From NCBI GenBank assembly GCA_038222225.1, contig JBBRHV010000013.1:1-45866 (forward strand): a stretch of 45,866 bases of DNA, given 5' to 3'. The position numbers and the translations under genes were made by a program. Under the pieces are notes generated by a model. It ran no database searches. It saw only the letters and a program-made list of their open reading frames with translations, and was not told where the DNA came from. Origin of the DNA: JAKLFA01 sp038222225. Its GTDB lineage: Bacteria > Omnitrophota > Gorgyraeia > Zapsychrales > JANLHA01. Shown in pieces: positions 7,006 through 15,100 of this stretch. Every line of letters starts with the position of its first letter. Within the stretch, counting starts at the first letter, position 1.

Positions 7006-7359
7006 TTAGCCGCGCGCATAATCATCCTGCAGACGGGTAATGTCATCCTCCCCCAGATACTCACCGGTGGCCACTTCAATGAACACCAGCGTCTCCTGCC
7101 CGATATTTGAAATGCGGTGTTCACTTTCCAGGGGGATATCCAGAATCGATCCGGCGCTCAAAATATAACGGACATTATCGATGATCGCCTCGCCCCGGCC
7201 GCGCACGACGATCCATTTCTCGGAGCGTTTATGGTGACGCTGCAGACTCAACCGTCCCCCGGCAGACACCTCCACCCGCTTCACCCAGACGCCGGCTTCC
7301 TGATAAAGTTTAAAATACCGTCCCCACGGACGCTCGACAAACGTATCATTTTCATACAT
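7006..7359 (-). CDS. Mannose-6-phosphate isomerase type II-like cupin
   Basis: 117 residues, a single cupin domain. ERPWGRYFKLYQEAGVWVKR and LSLQRHHKRSEKWIVVRGRG match the C-terminal isomerase domain of AlgA/ManC-type enzymes. Metal ligands are seen in QRHHKRSEKW and later in ESEHRI. It is a stand-alone domain without the GDP-mannose pyrophosphorylase half. The known reaction of the family is fructose-6-P/mannose-6-P interconversion, feeding GDP-mannose for surface glycans, which suits the EPS genes nearby. It could instead be a non-catalytic sugar-binding cupin. Confidence 0.83.
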   Translation of the reverse strand: MYENDTFVERPWGRYFKLYQEAGVWVKRVEVSAGGRLSLQRHHKRSEKWIVVRGRGEAIIDNVRYILSAGSILDIPLESEHRISNIGQETLVFIEVATGEYLGEDDITRLQDDYARG

Positions 7360-7431
7360 ACAAAAATCCTTTCATGAAATGTAAGCCACTATGGCATCCC
7401 ACACAAACCGAAGGTTTGTCTTGGCCATAGG

Positions 7432-7488
7432 TCCCATGGGGAGACTAATCCTGAGGAAATTCTACGAATTCCGCAGGGCTATGGCACT
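7432..7488. repeat. Family-B palindromic intergenic repeat, copy 2
   Basis: TCCCATGGGGAGACTAA, then CCTGAGGAAATTCTACGAATT and ATGGCAC. It matches copy 1 (824-877) with an extra A in the stem and a few changes at the left end. The hairpin stem and CTACGAA apex are kept. Confidence 0.72.
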
Positions 7489-7872
7489 GAAAACCTTAAA
7501 ACCAGCGTATAGCGTAAAGGGAAAATCAAAACCAAAGTCAAAACTAAAGTCAAAAACAAAATCAAAATCAAAAATTTCTAAACTCTACGCGATATTCTTG
7601 CTGATTTTTTATTGTTCGCTCTTTATGCCTTTTTTATCTCCCTTTATTCTTTTTACTATTCTTTACGCTTTATCCCCAGGGCTCCCTGCGGTCGGCCTCA
7701 CCCGGAGGTCTCGCCACTCCTTCGCACATTGCGTGCTCAGTCGCGCTTTGCGCTCTACCCTCTACGCTTTTTTTGCGCGCTACGCTTTTATTTTCCGCTT
7801 TGCTTGGCATTTGTGTATTGCGTCGTGCGTATTGCGTAAAGCTCCAAAAATTTTAAGACCAACACTGGGACA
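7489..7872. other. Non-coding stretch with low-complexity and GCGTAAAG repeats
   Basis: No gene is supported. Positions 7522-7578 are a run of AAAATC/AAAGTC-like hexamers. GCGTAAAG (7512-7519, 7834-7841) and its complement CTTTACGC (7661-7668) recur. A GC-rich middle part follows. A plus-strand frame through it would code for Lys-Ser runs and is judged spurious. Confidence 0.5.
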
Positions 7873-8940
7873 CTAGTGCCTGAGTGCCTTGAAGTATTCC
7901 CCCACCGTCTCTTTCAACATTTTAATGTCTTTCCGTGAATGCGCAAGGCTAATCGAGAACGGTTCATCAACATCGGGTGAAATATAAATCCCGCGTGCCA
8001 GCAAAAATTCCTGCAGTTCACCGTATTGTTGCCCACCTGAACCAGGAAAATGGAGTTTTAGCAAATGATGAAAACACGACACACGCGCCGTCCCTCCGGA
8101 TTCTTGACACGCGGCGTTAAGTTCCTCAGCCAATTCCCGGGCGCGATCATCAAGCGTCTTAAACAAAGCGTCATTCAATACCTTGACCGTCATCAGCCCT
8201 GCCCGGAAAATAACCGGGGAGATTTGCGGGTCACCGGTGTAAAAATCTTTCGGCACTACGGCCCCTTCAGCGATCCCGCATGCCCCTAACGCAAACCCTC
8301 CGCCGAGCACTCCGCCCAGACACACGATCTCGGGTTTCAGCCCCACTTCCCGCGAAACAAGCCCCGAGGCAGAATGATAACAGCTCCGGCGTTCATCAGA
8401 GATCAACAGCGCGCCATGTTTGCGACAAAGTTCAGTAACCGCATGAACATATTCTGCTGACACCAGCCGCATTTTTTCGAGGATCAGCGGCTCAACAATG
8501 ACCGCGGCAATATGTTCCGGCTGATCAGCAAATATTTTCTGCAAGGTCTCAATATCCTCAACGGCAACCCCCGTCACATGAGTCATCCCCAACGATTCAA
8601 ACACGGACAGCACCCGCCTGGAACAGCAGGCGATGACCTTCTTTCGTTTAACAGCGCGGCAAGCCAGCGCGACGGCATCAAGGAGCGCTTCACCTTCAGA
8701 TACTGTGAAAAAAAGATCCTGCAAGTTTTGGAATTTTCGCAGCAGTTCACGGCGTAAATTTTCTTCATCGCGACTTGTAGTCCCGAAACCGATCCCGCGC
8801 TCGGCGCACTTCTTCACACCCAGGACCACATTGCGGTGCGCGTGCCCCAGGATCAATCGCCCGCCATTGAGGTCAAAGTCAAGATATTCGGACCCTTTGC
8901 CGTCGCTGATCCGCGCGCCTGTTCCGCATTTGATCGTCAT
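7873..8940 (-). CDS. Class-III aminotransferase-like protein lacking the PLP lysine
   Basis: 355 residues. MTIKCGTGARISDGKGSEYL and LILGHAHRNVVLGVKKCAER match glutamate-1-semialdehyde aminotransferases, as do PEIVCLGGVLGGGFALGACG and FYTGDPQISPVIFRAGLMT. The family motif is LGK-x2-GGG with the Lys forming the PLP Schiff base; here codon 210 is GGA (Gly). The DEV motif is DER, the phosphate-binding SG(S/T)EA is SEGEA, and about 20 residues around the usual YHGWH loop are missing. It should therefore not transaminate normally. The ATG at 8940 overlaps the upstream stop (ATGA), implying translational coupling to the HtrA-TPR gene. A longer start at 9015 is rejected. It could bind PLP or a sugar or act as a scaffold. 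Confidence 0.82.
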   Translation of the reverse strand: MTIKCGTGARISDGKGSEYLDFDLNGGRLILGHAHRNVVLGVKKCAERGIGFGTTSRDEENLRRELLRKFQNLQDLFFTVSEGEALLDAVALACRAVKRKKVIACCSRRVLSVFESLGMTHVTGVAVEDIETLQKIFADQPEHIAAVIVEPLILEKMRLVSAEYVHAVTELCRKHGALLISDERRSCYHSASGLVSREVGLKPEIVCLGGVLGGGFALGACGIAEGAVVPKDFYTGDPQISPVIFRAGLMTVKVLNDALFKTLDDRARELAEELNAACQESGGTARVSCFHHLLKLHFPGSGGQQYGELQEFLLARGIYISPDVDEPFSISLAHSRKDIKMLKETVGEYFKALRH

Positions 8941-11030
8941 GCTTGTCCCCTGGAATGCGTAACAATGAGGACGGCGACAACACCCAAAATAAAAGCAAAA
9001 CCAATCACCGCCCAAATCGCATATTCACTTTTGATCCCCAACAATCCGCCTTTGGATCCCTGTTTCAGCTGGAAGTCTTCCTCCCATTGCTGCTGCGCCT
9101 CTTCACAACGCTGCAGCGTGTGCCCCAGATCCAGACACAGGCTTTCTGCGCGGCGCTTCAGGTCATCTCCCTTTTGTTTATTTCCCTGACGGTCATACAC
9201 CTCCCCCATCAAATAAAACGCAACCGCGCTCTTCGGTTGCAGCTCGATCACCTTATTCAAACAGGTTTTCGCCGAAACATAATCTTTTTGGATCACATAG
9301 ATGCCGGCCAAATTCTGATATGCCGCAGCCAGGTCCGGGGAAATCTCCAACGCCTTTTGATAATATTCCCGGGCCTCCTTCAAATGCCCCAGATGAGACA
9401 GAGCCACCCCAAGATCAACATACGCCTCCGGCTTCGACGGGTCAAGCTGAATGCAGCGCTCAAACAACGGCTTGGCCTGTTCATAATCACCGAGTTCCAC
9501 ATACGTCTGACCCAACAGCTGGATTCCCAAAAAATAATTCGGATCGATCTTGATCGCCTTTTCAAAATACGGCTTGGCCTTTAACGGCGCTTCGTTCAAA
9601 TTCAAAAAAACGCTGCCCATCAACGCGTTGGATTCCGCTCGATCCGGACCGAGCTCCATGACCTTGTTGGCATACCACAAGGCATTTTCAGCCTGTCCGG
9701 CATAATAATAAACAAAGCCCAGGCTGTAGTAGGCCTCATAGTAATAGGGGTCCAAATTCAGCACCGCTTCAAAATACTTGCGCGCCGTGTCCGAGTCCCC
9801 GGCATCCAAATATAAGAGTCCGATGGCGTAATACGTCATCGTGCTTTTGGGATTCAGTTCCAGCGCCGCGTCCAAATAACGTTTGGCGGTATCCGGGTCA
9901 TGAACATATTCCATGTACAGGACCCCCAGATAATGATAAGCGTTCCAGTCATCCGGCGCCAGCTCCATGGCCTTGGCGTATTGGAGTTTAGCCTCCTCCA
10001 GATCCTCCTCGGCCATGCTCAAATATCCCAGATCGACATGAGGGCGAAAATACTGCGGATCGATCTCGATTGACTTTTGAAAAAACTCTTTCGCTTTTTC
10101 AATATCCCCTAATTCCCGGTAGACAACTCCCATCGCGTCGTAGACACCCGGATTATCCGGCATCAAGCCCAGCACTTTTTCAAAACAGATCTTGGCCTGC
10201 TGAAAATCCTTCTGATCATAAAATACAAGTCCCAGCTGATAGAGCGCGTCTTTGTCCTCGGGGCGCACGGCAAGGACCTTTTCAAACATCTCCCGGGCCT
10301 TGTCATACTCAGCATAGGCATAGGCATTGACCCCTTCATAATAAAAAAGATCCACCTGGCTCACGTTGGCAATAAACGCCTCAAAGGTCATCGGCACGGA
10401 CGTCTCCAGCGGCTCTTTGATCTCATTGATGCCCAGCGCAAAATTGATGTTCTGCCCTTCGGTCATAATGAAGGTCACGATCCCTACCGCTTCACCCCGG
10501 GCATTCAATAATGGCCCGCCGCTGTTTCCCGGAGAGACCGGAGCGGTAAACTGCAGCCATTCCATGGTCTGCTCCATGCGTTTTCCGGAAAGGGTCCCCT
10601 GGCTGAAACTGTATTCAAAACCCAACGGATTGCCGATCGCATAAACACCGGCGCCGATGTTGATCTGATGGGAGTCTCCCATCGGTAAGACCGGCAGATT
10701 GTCGGCATCGATTTTGAGCAGACAAAAATCCTTTTCCAGGCTGTAGGCCAAAACTCCGGTGACCGGATACTCGATCCCGTCTGAAAACCGGACCGAGACC
10801 TTCTGCGCCCCCTGAAAGACATGATAATTGGTCGCGATCACCCCATCGGAGCGGATCAGAAACCCGCTCCCGATCGCGCTTCCCCCATCCATACGATCAT
10901 TCATAATGTAGACCACCGACGGGATCGCCTTCTGATACAACGTTTCGGGGGTCTCTTGAGCCGTTGCGAAGGCCTCACCGCCGAATAAACAAACCCCAGC
11001 CACCATGATCCTGAGAAAAACACATCTCAT
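8937..11030 (-). CDS. HtrA-like S1C serine protease fused to TPR array with C-terminal membrane anchor
   Basis: 697 residues. Signal peptide (about 1-24), then a trypsin-like domain with triad H70 (TNYHVF), D101 (EKDFCLL) and S170 (SPGNSGGP). No PDZ domain follows. From about residue 230 there are about 12 TPR units (for example YYEAYYSLGFVYYYAGQAEN). The end is one membrane helix (YAIWAVIGFAFILGVVAVLI) and a short basic tail. It is predicted to be periplasmic, anchored at its C-terminus. HtrA proteins degrade or sense misfolded envelope proteins; here TPRs probably replace PDZ domains as substrate or partner binders. It sits between the patatin fusion gene (25 bp) and the aminotransferase-like gene (overlap). 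Confidence 0.9.
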   Translation of the reverse strand: MRCVFLRIMVAGVCLFGGEAFATAQETPETLYQKAIPSVVYIMNDRMDGGSAIGSGFLIRSDGVIATNYHVFQGAQKVSVRFSDGIEYPVTGVLAYSLEKDFCLLKIDADNLPVLPMGDSHQINIGAGVYAIGNPLGFEYSFSQGTLSGKRMEQTMEWLQFTAPVSPGNSGGPLLNARGEAVGIVTFIMTEGQNINFALGINEIKEPLETSVPMTFEAFIANVSQVDLFYYEGVNAYAYAEYDKAREMFEKVLAVRPEDKDALYQLGLVFYDQKDFQQAKICFEKVLGLMPDNPGVYDAMGVVYRELGDIEKAKEFFQKSIEIDPQYFRPHVDLGYLSMAEEDLEEAKLQYAKAMELAPDDWNAYHYLGVLYMEYVHDPDTAKRYLDAALELNPKSTMTYYAIGLLYLDAGDSDTARKYFEAVLNLDPYYYEAYYSLGFVYYYAGQAENALWYANKVMELGPDRAESNALMGSVFLNLNEAPLKAKPYFEKAIKIDPNYFLGIQLLGQTYVELGDYEQAKPLFERCIQLDPSKPEAYVDLGVALSHLGHLKEAREYYQKALEISPDLAAAYQNLAGIYVIQKDYVSAKTCLNKVIELQPKSAVAFYLMGEVYDRQGNKQKGDDLKRRAESLCLDLGHTLQRCEEAQQQWEEDFQLKQGSKGGLLGIKSEYAIWAVIGFAFILGVVAVLIVTHSRGQA

Positions 11031-11055
11031 CTCTAAAACCCCGCTCCATACCTGT

Positions 11056-13161
11056 TTAAAATAACGTTGTCGATCCCTGCTGGATCAACGCGTGAATACG
11101 CGGCAAGGCCTCTTCCGCGGCCCGTTCCCCCCGCTGGATCAGCTCATCGACCCGGTACAGTTCATACCAGTTAATATCCGCCAGATCCGGATGGATCACA
11201 ACATCCGCATGCCGCAATGTGCGCTCCGCCAGTTCATATTCCGACGCCAAAAGTGTGCGCACCATGATATCCGAAATGATCGGCTTAAACATGGCACTGA
11301 CCGCCCCGCGTGCCAACCGGTATTTCAAAAAATTCAACGGCGCCTTATAAAACACCGGCTGCTTTTCCTGGCTTAAAACCTGGCGGCGCATCTCAAGTCC
11401 CCGCACCACTTCCTCCGGCGACTGCAGCACATTGACGGCAATGATCTTCTCAACCCCTTCCTTCTTTAACACATTGGTCGGAACCGGGTTTAAAACTCCT
11501 CCGTCGATGATCACGCGGTCATCTTCAATGACCGGCTCAAAAATCCCGGGAATCGAAATGCTGCGGCGCACCGCCTCCAGCAGCTCACCCGAATCATAGA
11601 CCAATTCCTGGCGGGACATCAGATCATACGCCACAATTTTTAACGGCAGCCATGTTTCATCAAAGCACTTCTCCCCCAAATAGCGGTGCAGCCAGCGTTT
11701 GATCAACCGCCCGCCGATCACCCCTGAGATCGGCACCACCGGATCGAATAATTTAATCATGGATTTCTGATTGTTAAATTCACCGGCGATCTCCTCCAGT
11801 CGATCGGCGTCATACCCGCAGGCCCAGAGGCTCGCTACCAAGGCCCCCATGCTGGACCCGGCCAGGATATCCACCGGGATCCGTTCGCGTTCAAACACCT
11901 TTAAGACCCCGATATGCGCAACCCCTAAGGCCGCCCCGCCTCCCAAGACCAGTCCGACCCGCACGCCCCCGACTTCGCGCGAAATACGGGTCACCTCTTT
12001 TAGAAAAAAACTGGCCCGGGACGGAAACTTCACCTTCAGGGCCTGATCAAATTCCCCCGGCTGGCTCAGCTCACTCTCGGCGATATGCGACAGCCTCTGA
12101 TAAATATCATAATCCAGGATGTCCTTGATCTGCGACGTCGACATGCTGCGGCTGCTCGGCTCCCCGCTGATGAGCACCCGGACCTTTTGCGGATCAAATT
12201 TTTCCTTCAAGGCCTCTTCAAGCTCATCGATCACTTTGCGGATCAGGCGCAGTTCTTCCTCCCGGTCCCGGCTGATCAAATGCACATAATCCGACTGAGT
12301 CAGCGTCTTTAGAACAAGCGTATCCATCTGATTCGGCAGATCCAACACCACAAATTCATAATCCAGCACCAGGGTCGTGACAAAATGGCTGATCTGCGGC
12401 AAGAGACTGGCATCATCCGGATTTAAAGCGACTCTTAAAAGCCCAATCCCCAGCGTGGATTTTATGATCGAGCTTTTCATCAGCTCCGGATTCTCCAGGA
12501 TCGCGGCGATACCGACCCCGTCGGCAATCCACTTCGGCGCGCTGTCGACCTGCGGACCCTCCGGCTCGGCCGGGTTTTCAGCATGCGAGGCGACGGTTAC
12601 CAGAATGACCTCTTTGCCGGTCTGAGCCCTCAAGGATACCGCCAGATGAAAAGCATACGTCGAGCTCCCCGCGCCTCTGGCCGCGCCGTAGAGCGAGATG
12701 ATCGAACTGGCGCCTTCCATCCGCTGAGACGAACGGGCATGAAGGCGCTGCGACAGACTTTTGCTAAAGGTCAAGCTGATCTGCGGGATCGCCTTTAAAA
12801 TAAAATGAAATTCCTCATAAGGAATTCTTAAAATGAGCGAGTCGTTGAGGGTCTCAAATGTCATCGAATGCGTTTTGCCGGTCAAGGACGAAATAATCCC
12901 GAAATACATGCCGCGGCGGAAAAACTCCACGTCCTTTTTAGCTCCGCTCTCATCGGGGACATAGGCCTGCACCCGCCCCGAGATCAGACAGTAAAACCCG
13001 TCGGCAGGGTCTCCCCGGCTGTAAATGATCTCCCCTTTTTTATACTGGCAGAACTTGGCCCGCGCGGCGATCCGCTGGATATCCAGCCAGCTGAGCGTGC
13101 TGAAGATCGGCACATCTTTGATCAAAGCATGTTTTCGAAAAAGAGTCGGTACCGGAATCAT
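11056..13161 (-). CDS. Patatin-like phospholipase with N-terminal cyclic-nucleotide-binding and CpaE/MinD-like domains
   Basis: 701 residues from ATG 13161; a TTG start 36 nt upstream is possible. Residues about 15-140 are a cNMP-binding fold (KKGEIIYSRGDPADGFYCLI). About 150-385 resemble a CpaE/MinD-type P-loop ATPase, but the P-loop is YGAARGAGSSTYAFHL, without the Walker Lys. About 400-690 are patatin: oxyanion loop GLVLGGGAALGVAHIG, nucleophile S437 in GSSMG, and Asp D553 in DGG. cNMP-plus-patatin proteins (NTE type) hydrolyse lysophospholipids at membranes. The middle domain is unusual. It leads a three-gene operon with the HtrA-TPR gene and may be gated by a cyclic nucleotide. Confidence 0.9.
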   Translation of the reverse strand: MIPVPTLFRKHALIKDVPIFSTLSWLDIQRIAARAKFCQYKKGEIIYSRGDPADGFYCLISGRVQAYVPDESGAKKDVEFFRRGMYFGIISSLTGKTHSMTFETLNDSLILRIPYEEFHFILKAIPQISLTFSKSLSQRLHARSSQRMEGASSIISLYGAARGAGSSTYAFHLAVSLRAQTGKEVILVTVASHAENPAEPEGPQVDSAPKWIADGVGIAAILENPELMKSSIIKSTLGIGLLRVALNPDDASLLPQISHFVTTLVLDYEFVVLDLPNQMDTLVLKTLTQSDYVHLISRDREEELRLIRKVIDELEEALKEKFDPQKVRVLISGEPSSRSMSTSQIKDILDYDIYQRLSHIAESELSQPGEFDQALKVKFPSRASFFLKEVTRISREVGGVRVGLVLGGGAALGVAHIGVLKVFERERIPVDILAGSSMGALVASLWACGYDADRLEEIAGEFNNQKSMIKLFDPVVPISGVIGGRLIKRWLHRYLGEKCFDETWLPLKIVAYDLMSRQELVYDSGELLEAVRRSISIPGIFEPVIEDDRVIIDGGVLNPVPTNVLKKEGVEKIIAVNVLQSPEEVVRGLEMRRQVLSQEKQPVFYKAPLNFLKYRLARGAVSAMFKPIISDIMVRTLLASEYELAERTLRHADVVIHPDLADINWYELYRVDELIQRGERAAEEALPRIHALIQQGSTTLF

Positions 13162-13223
13162 ACTTAGTAGTATATGTGGTTTAAGGAGGGTTTGCAATTT
13201 CTCTTACAAAAACCTTATCGGCT

Positions 13224-14306
13224 TCAGTCCCGTGAGTGCGGCGTCAAAACCACCAGCGTTTCCAGATGACGCGTCCGGGGAAAAAAATCAAAAGGAATCA
13301 CCGTTTGAATCTGATACGTCCCGGCCTGAAGGATCTGCCGGAGGTCCGTGATCAGCGTGTGAGGATCGCAGGATAGATACAGCAGCGCTTTGAACGGCTT
13401 GCTTTCCGCAAGCACCGCTGCCACCGAGCTGTTCAATCCCGCCCGGGGAGGATCGATCATGGCAACCGTGTTTCGCGGATCCATCCGCGTCAAAAGAGGA
13501 CCAAAGAGGTCCTCCATCCGGCCTTCCAGAATCTCCATATTTTTGATCCCGTTGAACTCCATGTTGTGACGGGCACAGGCGATCGAATGGACGTTCTCTT
13601 CGATCAGGACCACGCCAGCGGCACGGTCCGCGAGACTGACCCCAAAAAGGCCGACCCCGCCGTAAAGATCCAAAAATGCGGTTTGCGAGTCCATACAATC
13701 CAATCCCTGAATCACCTCAATCAGAGACGGCAGGATGGACAGATTGGCCTGAAAAAATGTTTCCAGCGAATAAAAAATTCTCTTTCCCATCAGATCAGCG
13801 TATAAATACTGTTCCGGCGCCATCCGCAAAGACCGCCGCCCGATACCTCCCCAAACGACGCGCCCGTCGGATCCGGCCTTCACGGTCAAATTGGCATTGC
13901 GGTATTTCAACGGCATCTTTTCCATCGCTTCCCGGCGAAGCTCCGGCAGAAACCCGGCGATCGCATCCATCGCGATCGGGCAGTGCTGCACCTCCACCAC
14001 GCGGTATCCTTGCATCGGATTAAACCCCATGAACATCTCGCCCGATTTGATGCGCAAAAGCTTGAGATCCATGCGCGAGCGGTAATGATAAATGAGCGGT
14101 GAAACGACAATCGGCCGGACCATCTCCTTTTTTGCCAAACCGGCTTTCGAAAAAAGGCTGCGGATATAGCGTTCCTTGAGAGAAAGTTCATCCTCATAGG
14201 TCAAATCCTGAAATTGGCATCCGCCGCAGATGCCGAACACCGGGCAGCGCGCTTTCACCGTCTTAAAATGAAGACTGTCCTTCAATGCGATCAATGCATC
14301 GTTCAT
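13224..14306 (-). CDS. rlmD: RlmD/TrmA-family RNA (uracil-5-)-methyltransferase
   Basis: 360 residues. The Fe-S cysteines C21-x5-C27-x2-C30 (CPVFGICGGCQFQD) and C near 109 (VQHCPI) follow the RumA/RlmD pattern. SAM motifs are FFQANLSI, DLYGGVGLFG and IDPPRAG. The nucleophile is C313 in LSCDPHTL (Asn is usual after Cys; here Asp). The final PRTRHLETLVVL matches the family end. The N-terminal TRAM domain of E. coli RlmD is absent. The family methylates U1939 (or U747) of 23S rRNA, or U54 of tRNA; the exact target here is not certain. The ATG is 14306. Confidence 0.85.
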   Translation of the reverse strand: MNDALIALKDSLHFKTVKARCPVFGICGGCQFQDLTYEDELSLKERYIRSLFSKAGLAKKEMVRPIVVSPLIYHYRSRMDLKLLRIKSGEMFMGFNPMQGYRVVEVQHCPIAMDAIAGFLPELRREAMEKMPLKYRNANLTVKAGSDGRVVWGGIGRRSLRMAPEQYLYADLMGKRIFYSLETFFQANLSILPSLIEVIQGLDCMDSQTAFLDLYGGVGLFGVSLADRAAGVVLIEENVHSIACARHNMEFNGIKNMEILEGRMEDLFGPLLTRMDPRNTVAMIDPPRAGLNSSVAAVLAESKPFKALLYLSCDPHTLITDLRQILQAGTYQIQTVIPFDFFPRTRHLETLVVLTPHSRD

Positions 14307-14339
14307 ATGTGTAGATACTCCGACTAGGTACTGTTAAAT

Positions 14340-14452
14340 AACCCACCGGCTGATTCGCCTTCCCCGCGCAAAACTCACAAAGGGGAAATCCAACCGCTGA
14401 AGGTTCACCGCCAATGTTTTTCTGATGCATCCAAGAACTCTGCCGGGTGGTT
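14340..14452. other. Possible folded element with imperfect terminal inverted repeat
   Basis: AACCCACCGGC (14340-14350) pairs with GCCGGGTGGTT (14442-14452) over 10 bp with one bulge on each side. Inside, TTCCCC (14360-14365) pairs with GGGGAA (14382-14387), and AACC (14392-14395) with GGTT (14402-14405). Together they make a branched fold in the gap before the methyltransferase gene. A 55-codon minus-strand frame (14263-14430) crosses it, so it could also be a small or decayed gene. Confidence 0.3.
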
Positions 14453-14484
14453 AAAGACTCTCGGCCTTACGGCCATAAATGAAC

Positions 14485-15084
14485 TTAGGGATTTTGTTTT
14501 CCGAATCTAACAGAACGGAGCATCACCTTTGCCTGAGGAAGATACGTTCTGAATTGATCCTCTTGCGCTGCGTAGGTAAACATATAGGCAAAATTCTTAT
14601 AAAAGGCCCAGACATGAAAATATTTGATTGTGGAGCCTTGCATGCTTTCCATGCCGATCGGAGCACGCATGCCCCAAACAAATTTATAGGCAGGATGACC
14701 TCCCATTCGATCTGGCTGCGTTGTCTCCACCCGGATCCCGTCTTTGAACATACCCATCGTCTGCTCGAGAGTGATCTTGGTAAACTGATCCATGGTGATG
14801 CCGGGCTTGCGACGTAAATCGGTGACCGTAACGCTGACATTATCCTGAAAGGTATCCAACGAGTCCCGCAAGGGCGTGGCGACCGCGACCACGATTCCCG
14901 GATAGCCGATCTCAGCCAGGGTCCAACCTTCCGGGTACTTCATGGATAACTCAAACTTATCGCTATAATAATTTTTGTAGACGGTCCGGTCCGCAAAAAC
15001 CAGATATCCGGCAATGCCGAACAGAACAACGGCAAATACAGCGACCCAGAAGATCAACAATCTATCGGCTGAACGGTCTCTCAT
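14485..15084 (-). CDS. PsbP-like membrane-anchored protein
   Basis: 199 residues. One N-terminal membrane segment (LLIFWVAVFAVVLFGIAGYL) is followed by a soluble domain. The pattern FELSMKYPEGWTLAE, the GHPAYKF segment and the final Phe/Tyr-rich strand (FAYMFTYAAQEDQF) resemble the PsbP-like fold found in many bacterial lipoproteins and envelope proteins. Function is unknown. It lies 16 bp after the transketolase pair on the same strand and may share their transcript. Confidence 0.72.
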   Translation of the reverse strand: MRDRSADRLLIFWVAVFAVVLFGIAGYLVFADRTVYKNYYSDKFELSMKYPEGWTLAEIGYPGIVVAVATPLRDSLDTFQDNVSVTVTDLRRKPGITMDQFTKITLEQTMGMFKDGIRVETTQPDRMGGHPAYKFVWGMRAPIGMESMQGSTIKYFHVWAFYKNFAYMFTYAAQEDQFRTYLPQAKVMLRSVRFGKQNP

Positions 15085-15100
15085 GGCAATCTCCGAAAAC

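Noticed and set aside
7391..7876. 161-residue plus-strand frame with Lys-Ser runs
   Set aside because: Low-complexity DNA and a family-B repeat create it; no ribosome site, no domain, odd composition.
13162..13197. TTG start for the patatin fusion gene
   Set aside because: An ATG twelve codons later starts just before the cNMP domain; no ribosome site favours the TTG.
14263..14430. 55-residue minus-strand frame starting MHQKNIGGEP
   Set aside because: Overlaps the methyltransferase start out of frame and has no clear ribosome site; kept only as an alternative to the folded element.
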